Of a stretch of 64,000 bases of DNA, positions 8,992 through 17,624 are shown in pieces (position 1 is the first letter of the stretch; each line of letters begins with the position of its first letter). Under the pieces are notes generated by a model. It was not told the DNA's origin and did no database searches. It saw nothing but the letters and a program-made list of their open reading frames with translations. Location of the stretch: positions 6,944,001 through 7,008,000 of the forward strand of contig NZ_FMHV01000002.1 of the NCBI RefSeq assembly GCF_900091465.1, read 5' to 3'. This DNA comes from Micromonospora rhizosphaerae (lineage in GTDB: Bacteria; Actinomycetota; Actinomycetes; Mycobacteriales; Micromonosporaceae). Both the position numbers and the translations under genes were made by a program.

Positions 8992-9107
8992 GGCGTTCAT
9001 CCTGGCACGCGCCCCGAAAGGGTCCCGGCGAGCCACTCGGCCACCCGTCCACCGTCACCCCTGCGACATGGGCCGTCGCGCTCCGCGATCGGCAACGCAC
9101 GCTCGAA

Positions 9108-9129
9108 GCGGCCGGCGCGAGCCGGCCGC
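9108..9129 (-). terminator. Hairpin after the GT4 gene
   Basis: Perfect 9-bp stem (9108-9116 with 9121-9129, loop GCGA), placed 18 bp past the stop codon of the glycosyltransferase gene. Confidence 0.55.
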
Positions 9130-9146
9130 CGTGGGTAGCTGAACCG

Positions 9147-10262
9147 TCAGCGGGCCGCGGCCCGGACCGTCTCCCGCACGCCCGCCTGGCCGGCGCCGGT
9201 GAGGAAGCGCCGGAACACCTCCGCGTAGCCGCTGGCCATCCGCTCGGCGGAGAAGTCCTCCCCGACGTGCGCCACGCAGTCGGCCGGGTCCAGCCGAGTC
9301 GACTCGCGCAGCGCGGCCGGCAGCTCGTCGACGCTGTCGCAGATCAGCCCGGTCACCCCTTGACGGACCAGTTCCGGAACCGCGCCGCGGCGCAGCGCCA
9401 CCACCGGCGTACCGGTCGCCATCGCCTCCACCATCACCATGCCGAACGGCTCGTCCCATTGGACCGGCATGATCAGACAGCGGGCGTCCAGGAGCAGTCG
9501 CAGTGCCGCGTCCCGGCCGGCGTTCAGCACCAGGGTCACGTCCTCGTCCAGCATCGGCTCGACGACCTGCTCGAAGTAGCGGCGCTCGGCGGGCTCGTTG
9601 CACTTGCCGGCCATGATCAGCGGCAGGCCGGCCGCCCGGCAGGCCCGGATGGCGACGTCGGGGCCCTTGTCCGGGCTGAATCGGGCCAGCCAGAGCACCG
9701 GCCCGGGAGTGGGCCTCGTCTTGCGGGGGATGCCCTCCAACGGCATCGCGTTGTGCACGGTGCCGACCCAGGGCAGCTGCGGGTTCAGGCGGCGTTGGGC
9801 ATGCGAGATGGCCACCAGGCCGACCCCGTGGTCGGTGTCGCTGAGCACGTCGCCGTACTCCCCCACCGGGTTGCCGTGCACGGTGGCCACGGTGGGCACC
9901 GCCCGCCGGCCGGCGACCAACGGGCCGATGGTGGTGTGGTCATGGATGACGTCGAAGTCGGCGGCGGTCACCAGGTGCTGGATCCGGGCCACGTGGGCCA
10001 GTTCGGGCAACGACTCGCCGAGGCGTTCGTACTGGAGGTCGGGCTCGGTGGAGACGAAGTCGGCGGCGGTCCCGTGGTCGTGACCAGCACCGAAGAGGGT
10101 CACGGCGTGGCCCTGCCGGACCAGGGCGTCCACCAGCCCGGCCACCAGGTGCTCCAGGCCGCCGTATCCGGCCGGCGGCACCGGGAGCCACGGTGGCACC
10201 ACCATCGCGATCCGGAGCGGCCCTTCCCGCGCTCGATCCGACGGCAGGTAGTTCACGGCCAC
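9147..10262 (-). CDS. Glycosyltransferase family 4 protein
   Basis: 371 residues with a GT-B fold. PPAGYGGLEHLVAGL near residue 30 is the N-terminal glycine loop, VIHDHT near residue 107 a conserved core segment, WLARFSPDKG near residue 195 the nucleotide-sugar domain, and EPFGMVMVE (E271 and E279) the E-x7-E donor-binding motif. The acceptor is unknown. GTG at 10262 is preceded by GGGGAGGA at good spacing. The gene follows a BON-domain gene on the same strand with a 79-bp gap. GT4 enzymes of this kind make glycolipids or small glycosides. Confidence 0.85.
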   Translation of the reverse strand: MAVNYLPSDRAREGPLRIAMVVPPWLPVPPAGYGGLEHLVAGLVDALVRQGHAVTLFGAGHDHGTAADFVSTEPDLQYERLGESLPELAHVARIQHLVTAADFDVIHDHTTIGPLVAGRRAVPTVATVHGNPVGEYGDVLSDTDHGVGLVAISHAQRRLNPQLPWVGTVHNAMPLEGIPRKTRPTPGPVLWLARFSPDKGPDVAIRACRAAGLPLIMAGKCNEPAERRYFEQVVEPMLDEDVTLVLNAGRDAALRLLLDARCLIMPVQWDEPFGMVMVEAMATGTPVVALRRGAVPELVRQGVTGLICDSVDELPAALRESTRLDPADCVAHVGEDFSAERMASGYAEVFRRFLTGAGQAGVRETVRAAAR

Positions 10263-10341
10263 GAGTCCTCCCCGCTGGTGCCCGGTGACTGTGCTCCGCG
10301 GCGCTTTCCCGGCGCCTTCGGCGGTAAACGACGGGCGGTGC

Positions 10342-11013
10342 TCACCCGGCCACGACGAGCTGGTCGTGCACCTCGCACACGCCCGGGGTCGCCCAGGCGG
10401 CGCGCTCCGCCTCGTTCCGCTGCCACCAGGAGCGGACCACCCCGCGGAGCACCACCGTGTCCCCGCTCACCTGGATGTCGATCCGTTCGGTGCCGGTCCG
10501 CCGGATCAGCGCCCGTTGCAGCTCACGGCGGGTCTGCTCGGCACTGGACGGGGCCGGCGGGCGGACCTCCACCAGGTTGGTGATCCCGCGTACGCCCCGC
10601 AGCCGGCGCAGCTCCCGTTCGGCGGTACGCCGCTGGAAGCCGTACTCCACCTCGCCGCGGAGCATCACCCAACCGTTGGCGACGGTGACGTCCAACCGCT
10701 CGGCCGGCACGAAGCTGTCCCATTCCAGCGCCCGGCTGGCCGCGATCGCGATCTCCGCGTCGGTGCGCTCCTCGGCGGCCGGCAAACGCACCTCGATGTC
10801 GCTGGCGACCGCCCGGACCCCGCCTACCCGGTGCGCGCATTTCTCCGCGGCCCACTTGCGGGCGTACAGGTCCACCCATCCGGTCAGCGTGACCACGCCG
10901 TCGGAGACGGTCACGCCGATCTCGTTCGGCTGCACCTGGGGGTCCCAGACGAGCTCGTCCAGCACGTCGCGCTGGATTTCCTGATCGGTGCGGACGGCGG
11001 CTGCGGTGGTCAT
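10342..11013 (-). CDS. Triple BON-domain protein
   Basis: 223 residues made of three consecutive BON domains at roughly 10-77, 84-150 and 153-221. Each carries the hallmark turn: ITVSDGVVTLTGWV-like, VTVANGWVMLRGEV and VSGDTVVLRGVV. BON domains bind phospholipid or polysaccharide and commonly act at the envelope. This protein has neither a signal peptide nor a membrane helix, so it would be cytoplasmic. The ATG follows GGGGAGGGACGTC, a strong ribosome site. The position next to an HtrA-type stress module may be meaningful, though a terminator separates them. Confidence 0.82.
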   Translation of the reverse strand: MTTAAAVRTDQEIQRDVLDELVWDPQVQPNEIGVTVSDGVVTLTGWVDLYARKWAAEKCAHRVGGVRAVASDIEVRLPAAEERTDAEIAIAASRALEWDSFVPAERLDVTVANGWVMLRGEVEYGFQRRTAERELRRLRGVRGITNLVEVRPPAPSSAEQTRRELQRALIRRTGTERIDIQVSGDTVVLRGVVRSWWQRNEAERAAWATPGVCEVHDQLVVAG

Positions 11014-11105
11014 GACGTCCCCTCCCCGTGAGTTTCCTGCATCGAGGGTGCCGCCGGAGCGGGTGAGCCGGGCTCACCCGCTGAGGGTGAGCCCGGAACG
11101 GAAGA

Positions 11106-11154
11106 AGGCGGCGGGCGCCGGAACCAACCCCCTTGGCTCCGTCGCCCGCCGCCT
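11106..11154 (-). terminator. Terminator after htrA
   Basis: 12-bp GC-rich stem (11106-11117 with 11143-11154) 23 bp past the protease stop. A second 10-bp hairpin lies at 11059-11081. Confidence 0.65.
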
Positions 11155-11177
11155 GGGAGGAGGCAGGTCCGTGTCTG

Positions 11178-12719
11178 TTATGACGTCTCGGCCAGCGTCA
11201 CGGTTGCCGTCTCGGTCGAACCGTTCCGCTTGAACTGCACCTCGACCCGGTCGCCCACCTTGCCGGACTGGACGGCCCCCACCAGGTCGTTGGAGTCGTT
11301 GATCACCTTGTCACCGAACCTGGTGATCACGTCACCCCGCTGGAGTCCCGCCTTCTCGGCGGGGCTGCCCGGGGTGACCGCGGCGATCAGCGCCCCGCCG
11401 TCCTCGGCGGCGTTGACGCTGACCCCGAGGGAGGGGTGGCTCACCTTCTCGCCGCGCTGGAGCTTCTCGGCGACGTCCTTGGCCTTGTTGCTCGGGATGG
11501 CGAAGCCGACGCCGATGTTGCCGTTGCTGCCCTGCCCGGCGGTGGCGATCGCGGTGTTGATGCCGATCACCTCGCCCCGGGTGTTGACCAGGGCGCCGCC
11601 GGAGTTGCCGGGGTTGATCGGCGCGTCGGTCTGGAGCAGGCCGGAGATCGAGCTGGCGCCCTGCCGCGGGTCCTGCTGCTGGCCACCCTCGCCGGCCTGG
11701 ATGGTGCGGTCCCGGGCGCTGAGGATGCCGGCCGTGACCGAGCCCTGGAGGCCGAGCGGGCTGCCCAGGGCGAGCACCTGGTCGCCGACCTGCATGGCGT
11801 CGCTGTCGCCGAACTTCGCCGCCTTGAGGCCGCTCACCCCGCTGGCCTTGACCACCGCCAGGTCGGTCTTGGGATCGGTCCCGACGATCTTCGCCTGGGC
11901 GCTCTTGCCGTCGGCGAAGACCACCCTGACCGTGTCGCCGCTGGCGGAGGCCACCACGTGGTTGTTGGTCAGCACGAAACCGTCGGCGCTGAGGATCACC
12001 CCGGAGCCCTCACCGTTGTCCGTGATGATCGAGACGACGCTGTCCTGGACGGACGCGGCAATCTTGGGCAGGTCCGCGCTGTTGAGCACGGGGGCCGCCG
12101 AGTAGGTGCGGGTGACACCGCCCGAGCCGCCGTCGACAGCGAGGGCGAGCGCGCCGCCGGCCACGCCGGAGCCGAACATCAGCGCCAGCACCAGGGCGCC
12201 CGCGCCGACGAACTTGGCCGCCCGGCCAGGGCGCGCGGCCGGCGCCTGGGCCCACGGCGGGACCGGCTGGCCGGCGTGGTGCGGCTGGTACCCCTGGTAC
12301 GGCGGGACCGCCCCGCCGGGGTGCGGCTGGTAGGCCGTCCCGCCCTGGTGTGCCCCGGCGGTCCAGCCGGTCTGCTGCGGCCCGGCGTACCAGGGGGCGC
12401 CCGGGTGCTGCCCGCCCGGCTGCGGCTGCCCCGACCCGGGGTACGGCGGGGCGGACGGGGTGACCGTCTGCGGTGCGTACGGCCCGGCGGGGTGGGTGCC
12501 GGGAGCCGGCGCGTCGGCGCGGCCCGCGTCGGGGGCGGTGGGCGTGGTGTCCGGAGCGGCGAGGGCTCCGGCCGCCGGGGAATCGGCCGGAGCCGGCGCG
12601 GCGGCCGGGGTGTCGGGAGCGGTGTCGGACTGCCCGCGCTGGGCGGGGGGCAGCTCGGCGGTGGGCTCGGCGTCGGCCGCAGCCGGCGACCGCTGCGGGT
12701 CGGTCTCGTACTCGGTCAT
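11178..12719 (-). CDS. htrA: Membrane-anchored HtrA/PepD-type serine protease
   Basis: 513 residues. Residues 1-165 are a Pro/Gly/Gln-rich cytoplasmic tail, 168-195 one membrane helix, about 210-400 a trypsin-like domain and 410-505 a PDZ domain. The triad is intact: His in LTNNHVVAS, Asp in DPKTDLAVVK, Ser in INPGNSGGAL. It should degrade or refold damaged exported proteins outside the membrane. The gene lies directly downstream of a histidine kinase/response regulator pair in the same orientation, the arrangement I recall for M. tuberculosis mprA-mprB-pepD. The ATG at 12719 follows a GGGGAGAAGG ribosome site. Confidence 0.92.
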   Translation of the reverse strand: MTEYETDPQRSPAAADAEPTAELPPAQRGQSDTAPDTPAAAPAPADSPAAGALAAPDTTPTAPDAGRADAPAPGTHPAGPYAPQTVTPSAPPYPGSGQPQPGGQHPGAPWYAGPQQTGWTAGAHQGGTAYQPHPGGAVPPYQGYQPHHAGQPVPPWAQAPAARPGRAAKFVGAGALVLALMFGSGVAGGALALAVDGGSGGVTRTYSAAPVLNSADLPKIAASVQDSVVSIITDNGEGSGVILSADGFVLTNNHVVASASGDTVRVVFADGKSAQAKIVGTDPKTDLAVVKASGVSGLKAAKFGDSDAMQVGDQVLALGSPLGLQGSVTAGILSARDRTIQAGEGGQQQDPRQGASSISGLLQTDAPINPGNSGGALVNTRGEVIGINTAIATAGQGSNGNIGVGFAIPSNKAKDVAEKLQRGEKVSHPSLGVSVNAAEDGGALIAAVTPGSPAEKAGLQRGDVITRFGDKVINDSNDLVGAVQSGKVGDRVEVQFKRNGSTETATVTLAETS

Positions 12720-12751
12720 GGATCCACCTTCTCCCCTGGCACTGCGATCGG

Positions 12752-12780
12752 CCTGGAACCCGCCTGGAAGTTGGCTGAAA
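12752..12780 (-). promoter_or_regulatory. Three 11-bp-spaced direct repeats upstream of htrA (candidate response-regulator site)
   Basis: Reading the minus strand, TTTCAGC, TTCCAGG and TTCCAGG begin 11 bp apart in the 62-bp gap before htrA. Head-to-tail repeats at 10-11 bp spacing are what OmpR-type regulators bind. A related pair precedes the regulator gene itself. Confidence 0.6.
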
Positions 12781-12781
12781 G

Positions 12782-14335
12782 TCACTCGGTCTCGCTCGGC
12801 GTCTCGGGCAGCAGCGGCAGCCGGACCCGGAAGGTGGCCCCGCCGCCGGGGGTCTCGGCGACCTCCACGGTGCCGTGGTGGGCCGTCACCAGCGCCGCGA
12901 CGATGGCCAGCCCCAGCCCCGTGCTGATGACCCCGCCGGCCCGCCGGGTCCGCGCCGGGTCCGCCCGGTAGAACCGCTCGAAGACCCGCTCGGCCTGCTC
13001 CGGGGTCAACCCGGGACCGGTGTCCGCCACCTCCACCACGGCCAGGTTGCCCGGCTCGGCACGCAGCCGCAGGGTCACCGAGGCGTCCGGCGGGGTGTGG
13101 GTGAGCGCGTTGGTCATCAGGTTGCCGATCACCTGCCGGAGCCGGGCGTCGTCGCCGTGCACCACCAGTTGGCCGGCGCCCGGCTCGATCTCCAGCTCGA
13201 TCCTGCGCTCCGGGGCGACCGCCCGGGCCGCCTGCACCGCGTCGCCGGCCAGCACCGGCAGCTCCACCGGCGCCAGCGCCAACGGCCGTTCCCGGTCCAA
13301 CCGGGCGAGCAGCAGCAGGTCCTCCACCAGCAACCCCATCCGGGCCGCCTCGTCCTCGATCCGGCGGAGCAGGCCGGCGGTCTGCTCCGGGGCGCGGGCC
13401 GCGCCCTGCCGGTAGAGCTCGGCGAAGCCCCGAATCGTGGTCAGCGGCGTGCGCAGCTCGTGCGAGGCGTCCGCGACGAACTGCCGCATCCGCTCCTCGG
13501 ACCGCTTGGCCCGGGCCTCGGACGCCTGCGCCGACGCGGCCGCGTCGCGCGCGCTGACCTCGGCGCTGCGCGCCGCTGCCTCGGAGGTGGCCCGGGCGGT
13601 GAACGCCGCCTCGATCTGGGTGAGCATCGCGTTCAGCGCCCGGGACAACCGGCCCAGCTCGGAGGTGGGGCAGGCGCGCCCCTCCTCCGGATCGGGCACC
13701 CGCCGGGTCAGGTCGCCGCCGGCGATCGCGGCCGCTGTGCGCTCGATCTCCACCAGTGGCTTGAGGCTGGTACGCACGATCGCCGCACCGACCGACGCGA
13801 GCAGGATCAGCACCGCCCCGCCGACCAGCAGGTCGATCCAGACAAGCTGCTTGACCGCCAGGTCGACGTCGGTGAGGTGCTGCCCGATGGCCAGCACTCG
13901 GCCGTCCGGCAGCTCGCGGTAGAGCATCCGCCACCGTCCACCGCGGTCCACGGCGCGGACGCTGAAGGGCTGGCCCTCGCGGTCACGAAAGCCCGTCAGG
14001 TCTGCCGGGATCGGCGGAAGGTCGTCCGCGGCCAGGTTCGGGTCGTAAAAGAGGATCCGCGTCTGCTCGGGGTCGGCCAGCGCGACGAAGTAGTCGGTGG
14101 GCACCGTCGCCCGGGCCCGACCCGCCTCCAGATCAGGCAGTACCTTGCCGATCGACCCGCTCGCCGACTGCAGCTCTCCGTCCACCTGTCCGATCAGATA
14201 GCTGCGCAGGAAGAAGGCCGTCAGCAGGCTGATCACGACCAGCGCGGCGGCGACCAGCGCCAGGACCGAGGCGACCAGCTTGATCCGGAGCGGGACGCTG
14301 CGCAGCCGCCCCTTCACCTGTTGGACGGGATTCAC
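12782..14335 (-). CDS. Sensor histidine kinase, MprB-like
   Basis: 517 residues. Membrane helix 1 is at about 17-43, an extracytoplasmic sensor at 44-160, helix 2 at 164-187 and a HAMP linker follows. An Ala/Ser-rich coiled section (245-280) leads to the phospho-accepting His in FVADASHELRTPLTT (about residue 292). The ATPase domain has N (NLMTNALTHT), G1 (VADTGPGL) and G2 (STGLGLAIV) boxes. GTG at 14335 overlaps the stop of the regulator gene (GTGA). With the regulator and htrA it forms an envelope-stress module; the stimulus is likely misfolded exported protein, by analogy only. Confidence 0.88.
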   Translation of the reverse strand: MNPVQQVKGRLRSVPLRIKLVASVLALVAAALVVISLLTAFFLRSYLIGQVDGELQSASGSIGKVLPDLEAGRARATVPTDYFVALADPEQTRILFYDPNLAADDLPPIPADLTGFRDREGQPFSVRAVDRGGRWRMLYRELPDGRVLAIGQHLTDVDLAVKQLVWIDLLVGGAVLILLASVGAAIVRTSLKPLVEIERTAAAIAGGDLTRRVPDPEEGRACPTSELGRLSRALNAMLTQIEAAFTARATSEAAARSAEVSARDAAASAQASEARAKRSEERMRQFVADASHELRTPLTTIRGFAELYRQGAARAPEQTAGLLRRIEDEAARMGLLVEDLLLLARLDRERPLALAPVELPVLAGDAVQAARAVAPERRIELEIEPGAGQLVVHGDDARLRQVIGNLMTNALTHTPPDASVTLRLRAEPGNLAVVEVADTGPGLTPEQAERVFERFYRADPARTRRAGGVISTGLGLAIVAALVTAHHGTVEVAETPGGGATFRVRLPLLPETPSETE

Positions 14336-15033
14336 GCTGCCGGCTTGCGCAGCACGTAGCCGACCCCGCGCAGGGTGTGGATCAGCCGGGGTTCGGTGTT
14401 GTCGACCTTGCGCCGCAGGTAGGAGATGTAGGACTCGACGATGTTGTCGTCGCCCCGGAAGTCGTAGTTCCAGACGTGGTCGAGGATCTGCGCCTTGGAG
14501 AGCACCCGGTTGGCGTTCAACATCAGGTAACGCAGGAGCTTGAACTCCGTCGGCGAGAGCTGCACCCGCTGACCGGCCCGGTGCACCTCGTGGGTCTCCT
14601 CGTCCAGCTCCAGGTCGGCGAAGGTGAGCCGGGACGGCGCCTGCTCGCCCGTCGCGGTACGCCGCAGCACGGCCCGGATCCGGGCGGTCAGCTCCTCCAG
14701 GCTGAACGGCTTGGTGACGTAGTCGTCGCCGCCCAGGGTCAGCCCGCGGATCTTGTCGTCGGTGGCGTCCCGGGCGGTCAGGAACACCACCGGGGTACGC
14801 GTACCGCCCTCGCGGAGCATCCGGATGACCTCGAAGCCGTCCAGGTCGGGCAGCATCACGTCGAGCACCACCAGATCCGGCCGGTGGTCCTTGGCGGCGT
14901 TCAGCGCCGCGCTGCCGCTGGTCGCGGTGGCCACGTCGAAGCCCGCGAAGCGCAGGCTCGCGGAGAGCAGTTCGAGGATGTTGGGATCGTCCTCGACGAC
15001 GAGCAGTCGCGCCTCGGTCTGGGTAGCCACCAT
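14332..15033 (-). CDS. OmpR-family response regulator, MprA-like
   Basis: 233 residues: a receiver domain with acidic pocket VVEDD near residue 15, phospho-acceptor Asp58 in VVLDVMLPD and conserved Lys in VTKPFSLEE, then a winged-helix DNA-binding domain ending in HTLRGVGYVLR. The start at 15033 (MVATQTEAR) is chosen. Two further ATGs, at 15042 and 15045, are in frame, and none has a convincing ribosome site. The stop overlaps the kinase start. It probably binds the repeats before its own gene and before htrA. Confidence 0.9.
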   Translation of the reverse strand: MVATQTEARLLVVEDDPNILELLSASLRFAGFDVATATSGSAALNAAKDHRPDLVVLDVMLPDLDGFEVIRMLREGGTRTPVVFLTARDATDDKIRGLTLGGDDYVTKPFSLEELTARIRAVLRRTATGEQAPSRLTFADLELDEETHEVHRAGQRVQLSPTEFKLLRYLMLNANRVLSKAQILDHVWNYDFRGDDNIVESYISYLRRKVDNTEPRLIHTLRGVGYVLRKPAA

Positions 15034-15077
15034 GAGGCCCATCATCCGCGCTGTGGCTGCGGCTCCGCTGGGCGGTT

Positions 15078-15095
15078 CCTGGAAACAACCTGTGA
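15078..15095 (-). promoter_or_regulatory. 11-bp-spaced direct repeat upstream of the mprA-like gene
   Basis: Minus strand TCACAGG and TTCCAGG begin 11 bp apart about 45 bp before the regulator start, matching the repeat type before htrA. This suggests autoregulation. Confidence 0.5.
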
Positions 15096-15128
15096 GCCTG
15101 GTCGTCGGCCCCTCCCGGGGCGCCGGCG

Positions 15129-15746
15129 TCAGCGGAGCAGTCGGCGCAGCCCGTCGAGCGCCCCGTCCAGCACCCGGATCGCGGTACGCAACTGGGTGTC
15201 GCTGAGGCGGCCGGCCCGGACCAGCGCGCCGACCTCGACGGTGAACTCGGCCAGCCGCTGGTCGAACTCGGCGAGCAGGGGCGACTCCGCGCTCCGCGGG
15301 GCACCGTTGGCGCGCGGCCGGGTGGGCGGCGGCGGCTCCCACCGGGTCCGTCGGGTCTGCCGGGCCGCCTCGCGCAGCTCGCGCTTGAGGTCGCGCACCG
15401 AGCCGCGTACCTCGGTCTGGATCTCACCGGCCAGTGCGGAGAGGTCCTCGACGGAGGCGCTGATGTCGGATTCCAGGGTGGCCAGCTCGTCGGCGCGCTG
15501 CCGCAGCTCGGCCCGGCCCGCCTCGGTGATCTCGTACACCTTGCGGCCGCCGGCGGCGGTGTGGGTGACCAGCCCCTCGGCCTCCAGCCGTTGCAGCCGG
15601 GGGTAGATGGTGCCGGCGCTCGGCGCGTACAGGCCGAGGAAGCGGTCCTCCAGCAGCCGGATCAGCTCGTAGCCGTGCTTCGGGCCGTCGTCGAGGAGCT
15701 TGAGCAGGTAGAGCCGGAGCCGCCCGTGACTGAACACGGCGGTCAC
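15129..15746 (-). CDS. PadR-family transcriptional regulator
   Basis: 205 residues. The N-terminal winged helix (residues 8-80) carries the PadR pattern: LLDDGPKHGYELI, SAGTIYPRLQRLEAEGLV and GRKVYEITEAG. A long C-terminal helical and Pro/Arg-rich half follows, larger than in typical PadR proteins, perhaps for dimerisation. The GTG start overlaps the stop of the upstream DUF4097 gene (GTGA). It is therefore likely to repress its own operon; a palindrome lies at the operon promoter. Confidence 0.87.
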   Translation of the reverse strand: MTAVFSHGRLRLYLLKLLDDGPKHGYELIRLLEDRFLGLYAPSAGTIYPRLQRLEAEGLVTHTAAGGRKVYEITEAGRAELRQRADELATLESDISASVEDLSALAGEIQTEVRGSVRDLKRELREAARQTRRTRWEPPPPTRPRANGAPRSAESPLLAEFDQRLAEFTVEVGALVRAGRLSDTQLRTAIRVLDGALDGLRRLLR

Positions 15747-16576
15747 GGCAGCTCCTCCTCGTCCTCGTCGTCGACCGGGCGGGCGAGCAGCGCGATGCTG
15801 CCCGAGGTCGCGGACGCCCAGAGCTTACCCTCGCCCGCGCCCAGAACGCCGTGGCTGTCCTTGACCGCAGCGAGCCCGGCGTCGCCGCGTACCTGCGGGA
15901 AGCCGCTGGTGATCCGGCCGGAGGTGGTGTGCAGGTGGACGGCGAGGTCACTGTCCTCGCGAACCCGCACGGTGATGCTGCCGGAGATGGCGCTGAGCCG
16001 GATCTCGCTGCGCCGGGGGTTGTCCAGATCGCAGGTGATCGCCCCGGAGACGGTGTGCGCCTGCACCCGGTCGGCCGCGCTCTCGGCCAGGATCACCTCG
16101 CCGGAGACCGCCTCCAGGGTCAGGTCGCCGGCCACCCCGAGCGCCTCCACCGGACCAGAGATGATCTTCGCGGCGGTCCGGCCGCGCAGCCCCATCAGGG
16201 TGATCTGCCCGGAGGTGACGTCGACCCGGGTGTCCCGGCGCAGTCCGGAGGTGACCAGCGAGCCGTCGATCAGGCGCAGGTCGGCCAGCACGTCGGCCGG
16301 GACGGCGATGGAGACCTCGGCCCGGAACCGGCGGCCGAGCTGGCCGAGCCACCAGAGGAACCCCGGCCATCGGGGGTGCCGCTCGTGGCCGACCTGCAGG
16401 CGCCCGTCCCGGTGCTCCACGATGACCGGCCGCCGGCTCACCCGGGTGACGTCGACCCGGGCCGGGCCGTCGGTGCCGACCACGTTGAGCCGCCCGGTGA
16501 TCAGCCGTACGTCGAGCCGGGTGACCGGCCCCTCCAGGGTGAGCCGTTGCGGGCTGTCGACCGTCCAGCTGGCCAT
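15743..16576 (-). CDS. DUF4097 (adhesin-like beta-helix) protein
   Basis: 277 residues. From about residue 100 onward it repeats short beta units such as VDVTSGQITL, AKIISGPVEA, LEAVSGEVIL, AHTVSGAITC, LSAISGSITV and HTTSGRITSG, the right-handed beta-solenoid pattern of DUF4097. It has no signal peptide or membrane helix and ends in an acidic tail DDEDEEELP. Function is unknown in the family. The ATG at 16576 has GGGGAGGA 4 nt upstream. It is the first gene of an operon with a PadR regulator, a pairing common in actinobacteria. Confidence 0.85.
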   Translation of the reverse strand: MASWTVDSPQRLTLEGPVTRLDVRLITGRLNVVGTDGPARVDVTRVSRRPVIVEHRDGRLQVGHERHPRWPGFLWWLGQLGRRFRAEVSIAVPADVLADLRLIDGSLVTSGLRRDTRVDVTSGQITLMGLRGRTAAKIISGPVEALGVAGDLTLEAVSGEVILAESAADRVQAHTVSGAITCDLDNPRRSEIRLSAISGSITVRVREDSDLAVHLHTTSGRITSGFPQVRGDAGLAAVKDSHGVLGAGEGKLWASATSGSIALLARPVDDEDEEELP

Positions 16577-16636
16577 GATGTCCTCCCCTCGGCGACGCGC
16601 CGGCCCACGGCACGTCGAGCAACGGGGAGAGCATAA

Positions 16637-16650
16637 CGCGATACATCGCG
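16637..16650 (-). promoter_or_regulatory. Palindrome at the DUF4097-padR promoter (candidate PadR operator)
   Basis: Perfect inverted repeat CGCGAT-AC-ATCGCG centred about 67 bp before the DUF4097 start. The position and symmetry suit autoregulation by the PadR protein encoded in the same operon. Confidence 0.6.
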
Positions 16651-16682
16651 ACTGAACAAGACTGTCGCGTGTCGCCGATCCG

Positions 16683-17624
16683 TCAGGCGGCCCGACGAAG
16701 CTCCTCCCCCTCGGCCCGCCAGGGGGGCAGCGCGACGGGCCGCGCCGGCGCACCGGCCACCGGCACGGACCGCACGCCGACGCTGGCCGGCACCCGGCGC
16801 GGCCCCGCCGGGAGCAGGTGGACCGCCGACTCGGCGACCCGCGCGAGCGGCCGACGATCGGCGCCGGCCCCCGGATGCAGCGCCGAGGCGACCGCGATCC
16901 GGGCCGTCAGATCCCGGGCGGCGAGCACGCGGCGCACCGACTCCCACAGGGTCTCGTCGCCGACGAAGGCGGCCGCCGTCGTGTCGGAGTCGGTGCCGGC
17001 GTACCGGTAACCGATCCGCAGCGGCACCACCGGCGCCCCCGCGTCGATCGCCGCCTGGAACATGGCCGGCCGGAACCCCCGGCCGGGCCGGCAGTCCGCC
17101 GCCTCGCCGCACCACGTCGTACCCTCCGGAAAGACGGCGACCGGGTGACCGGCGCGCAGCGCGGCGGCGACCCGGCCCACCGTGGCCGGCAGGTCCCGCG
17201 GCCGCGACCGGTCGACGAAGACCGTGCCCGCCGCGGCGGCCAGCAGGCCGACCAGCGGCCAGCCGCGCACCTCGCGCTTGGCCAGCATCCGGGCCGGCGC
17301 GACCGCCAGCACCGCCAGCACGTCCAGCCAGGAGAGGTGGTTGGCGACCAACAGGGCACGCCGGCGCGGCAGCCGACCCCGGATCACCAGCCGCACGCCC
17401 AGCGCCCGGAGCGTCCCGCGAGCCCAGCCGCGCACCGCGGCGTCCCGCTCCCGCGGGGGCAGCACCGGCACCAGCGCGGCCAGACCGACCCCGACGACGA
17501 GCATGCTGAGTACGGCCACCAGCCGACCCGCCCGCCGCAGGGCCGGCACCGCGGGCTCGGCGGGCACCGGCAGGCAGTCCGGACCGCAGCCGGAGGCGGG
17601 CCGCCAGAGGTCGCCGCCGCTCAC
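16683..17624 (-). CDS. 1-acyl-glycerol-3-phosphate-type acyltransferase, OlsA-like
   Basis: 313 residues. A membrane helix lies at about 32-58. The acyltransferase domain has NHLSWLD (H-x4-D, about residue 95), FVDRSRPRDLP and VAVFPEGTTW, the four-block PlsC pattern. The start overlaps the stop of an OlsB-like N-acyltransferase by 4 bp (17621-17624). An OlsB gene followed by a PlsC-like gene is the ornithine-lipid biosynthesis arrangement, where this enzyme would add the second fatty acid. A role in phosphatidic acid synthesis is the alternative. Confidence 0.82.
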   Translation of the reverse strand: MSGGDLWRPASGCGPDCLPVPAEPAVPALRRAGRLVAVLSMLVVGVGLAALVPVLPPRERDAAVRGWARGTLRALGVRLVIRGRLPRRRALLVANHLSWLDVLAVLAVAPARMLAKREVRGWPLVGLLAAAAGTVFVDRSRPRDLPATVGRVAAALRAGHPVAVFPEGTTWCGEAADCRPGRGFRPAMFQAAIDAGAPVVPLRIGYRYAGTDSDTTAAAFVGDETLWESVRRVLAARDLTARIAVASALHPGAGADRRPLARVAESAVHLLPAGPRRVPASVGVRSVPVAGAPARPVALPPWRAEGEELRRAA

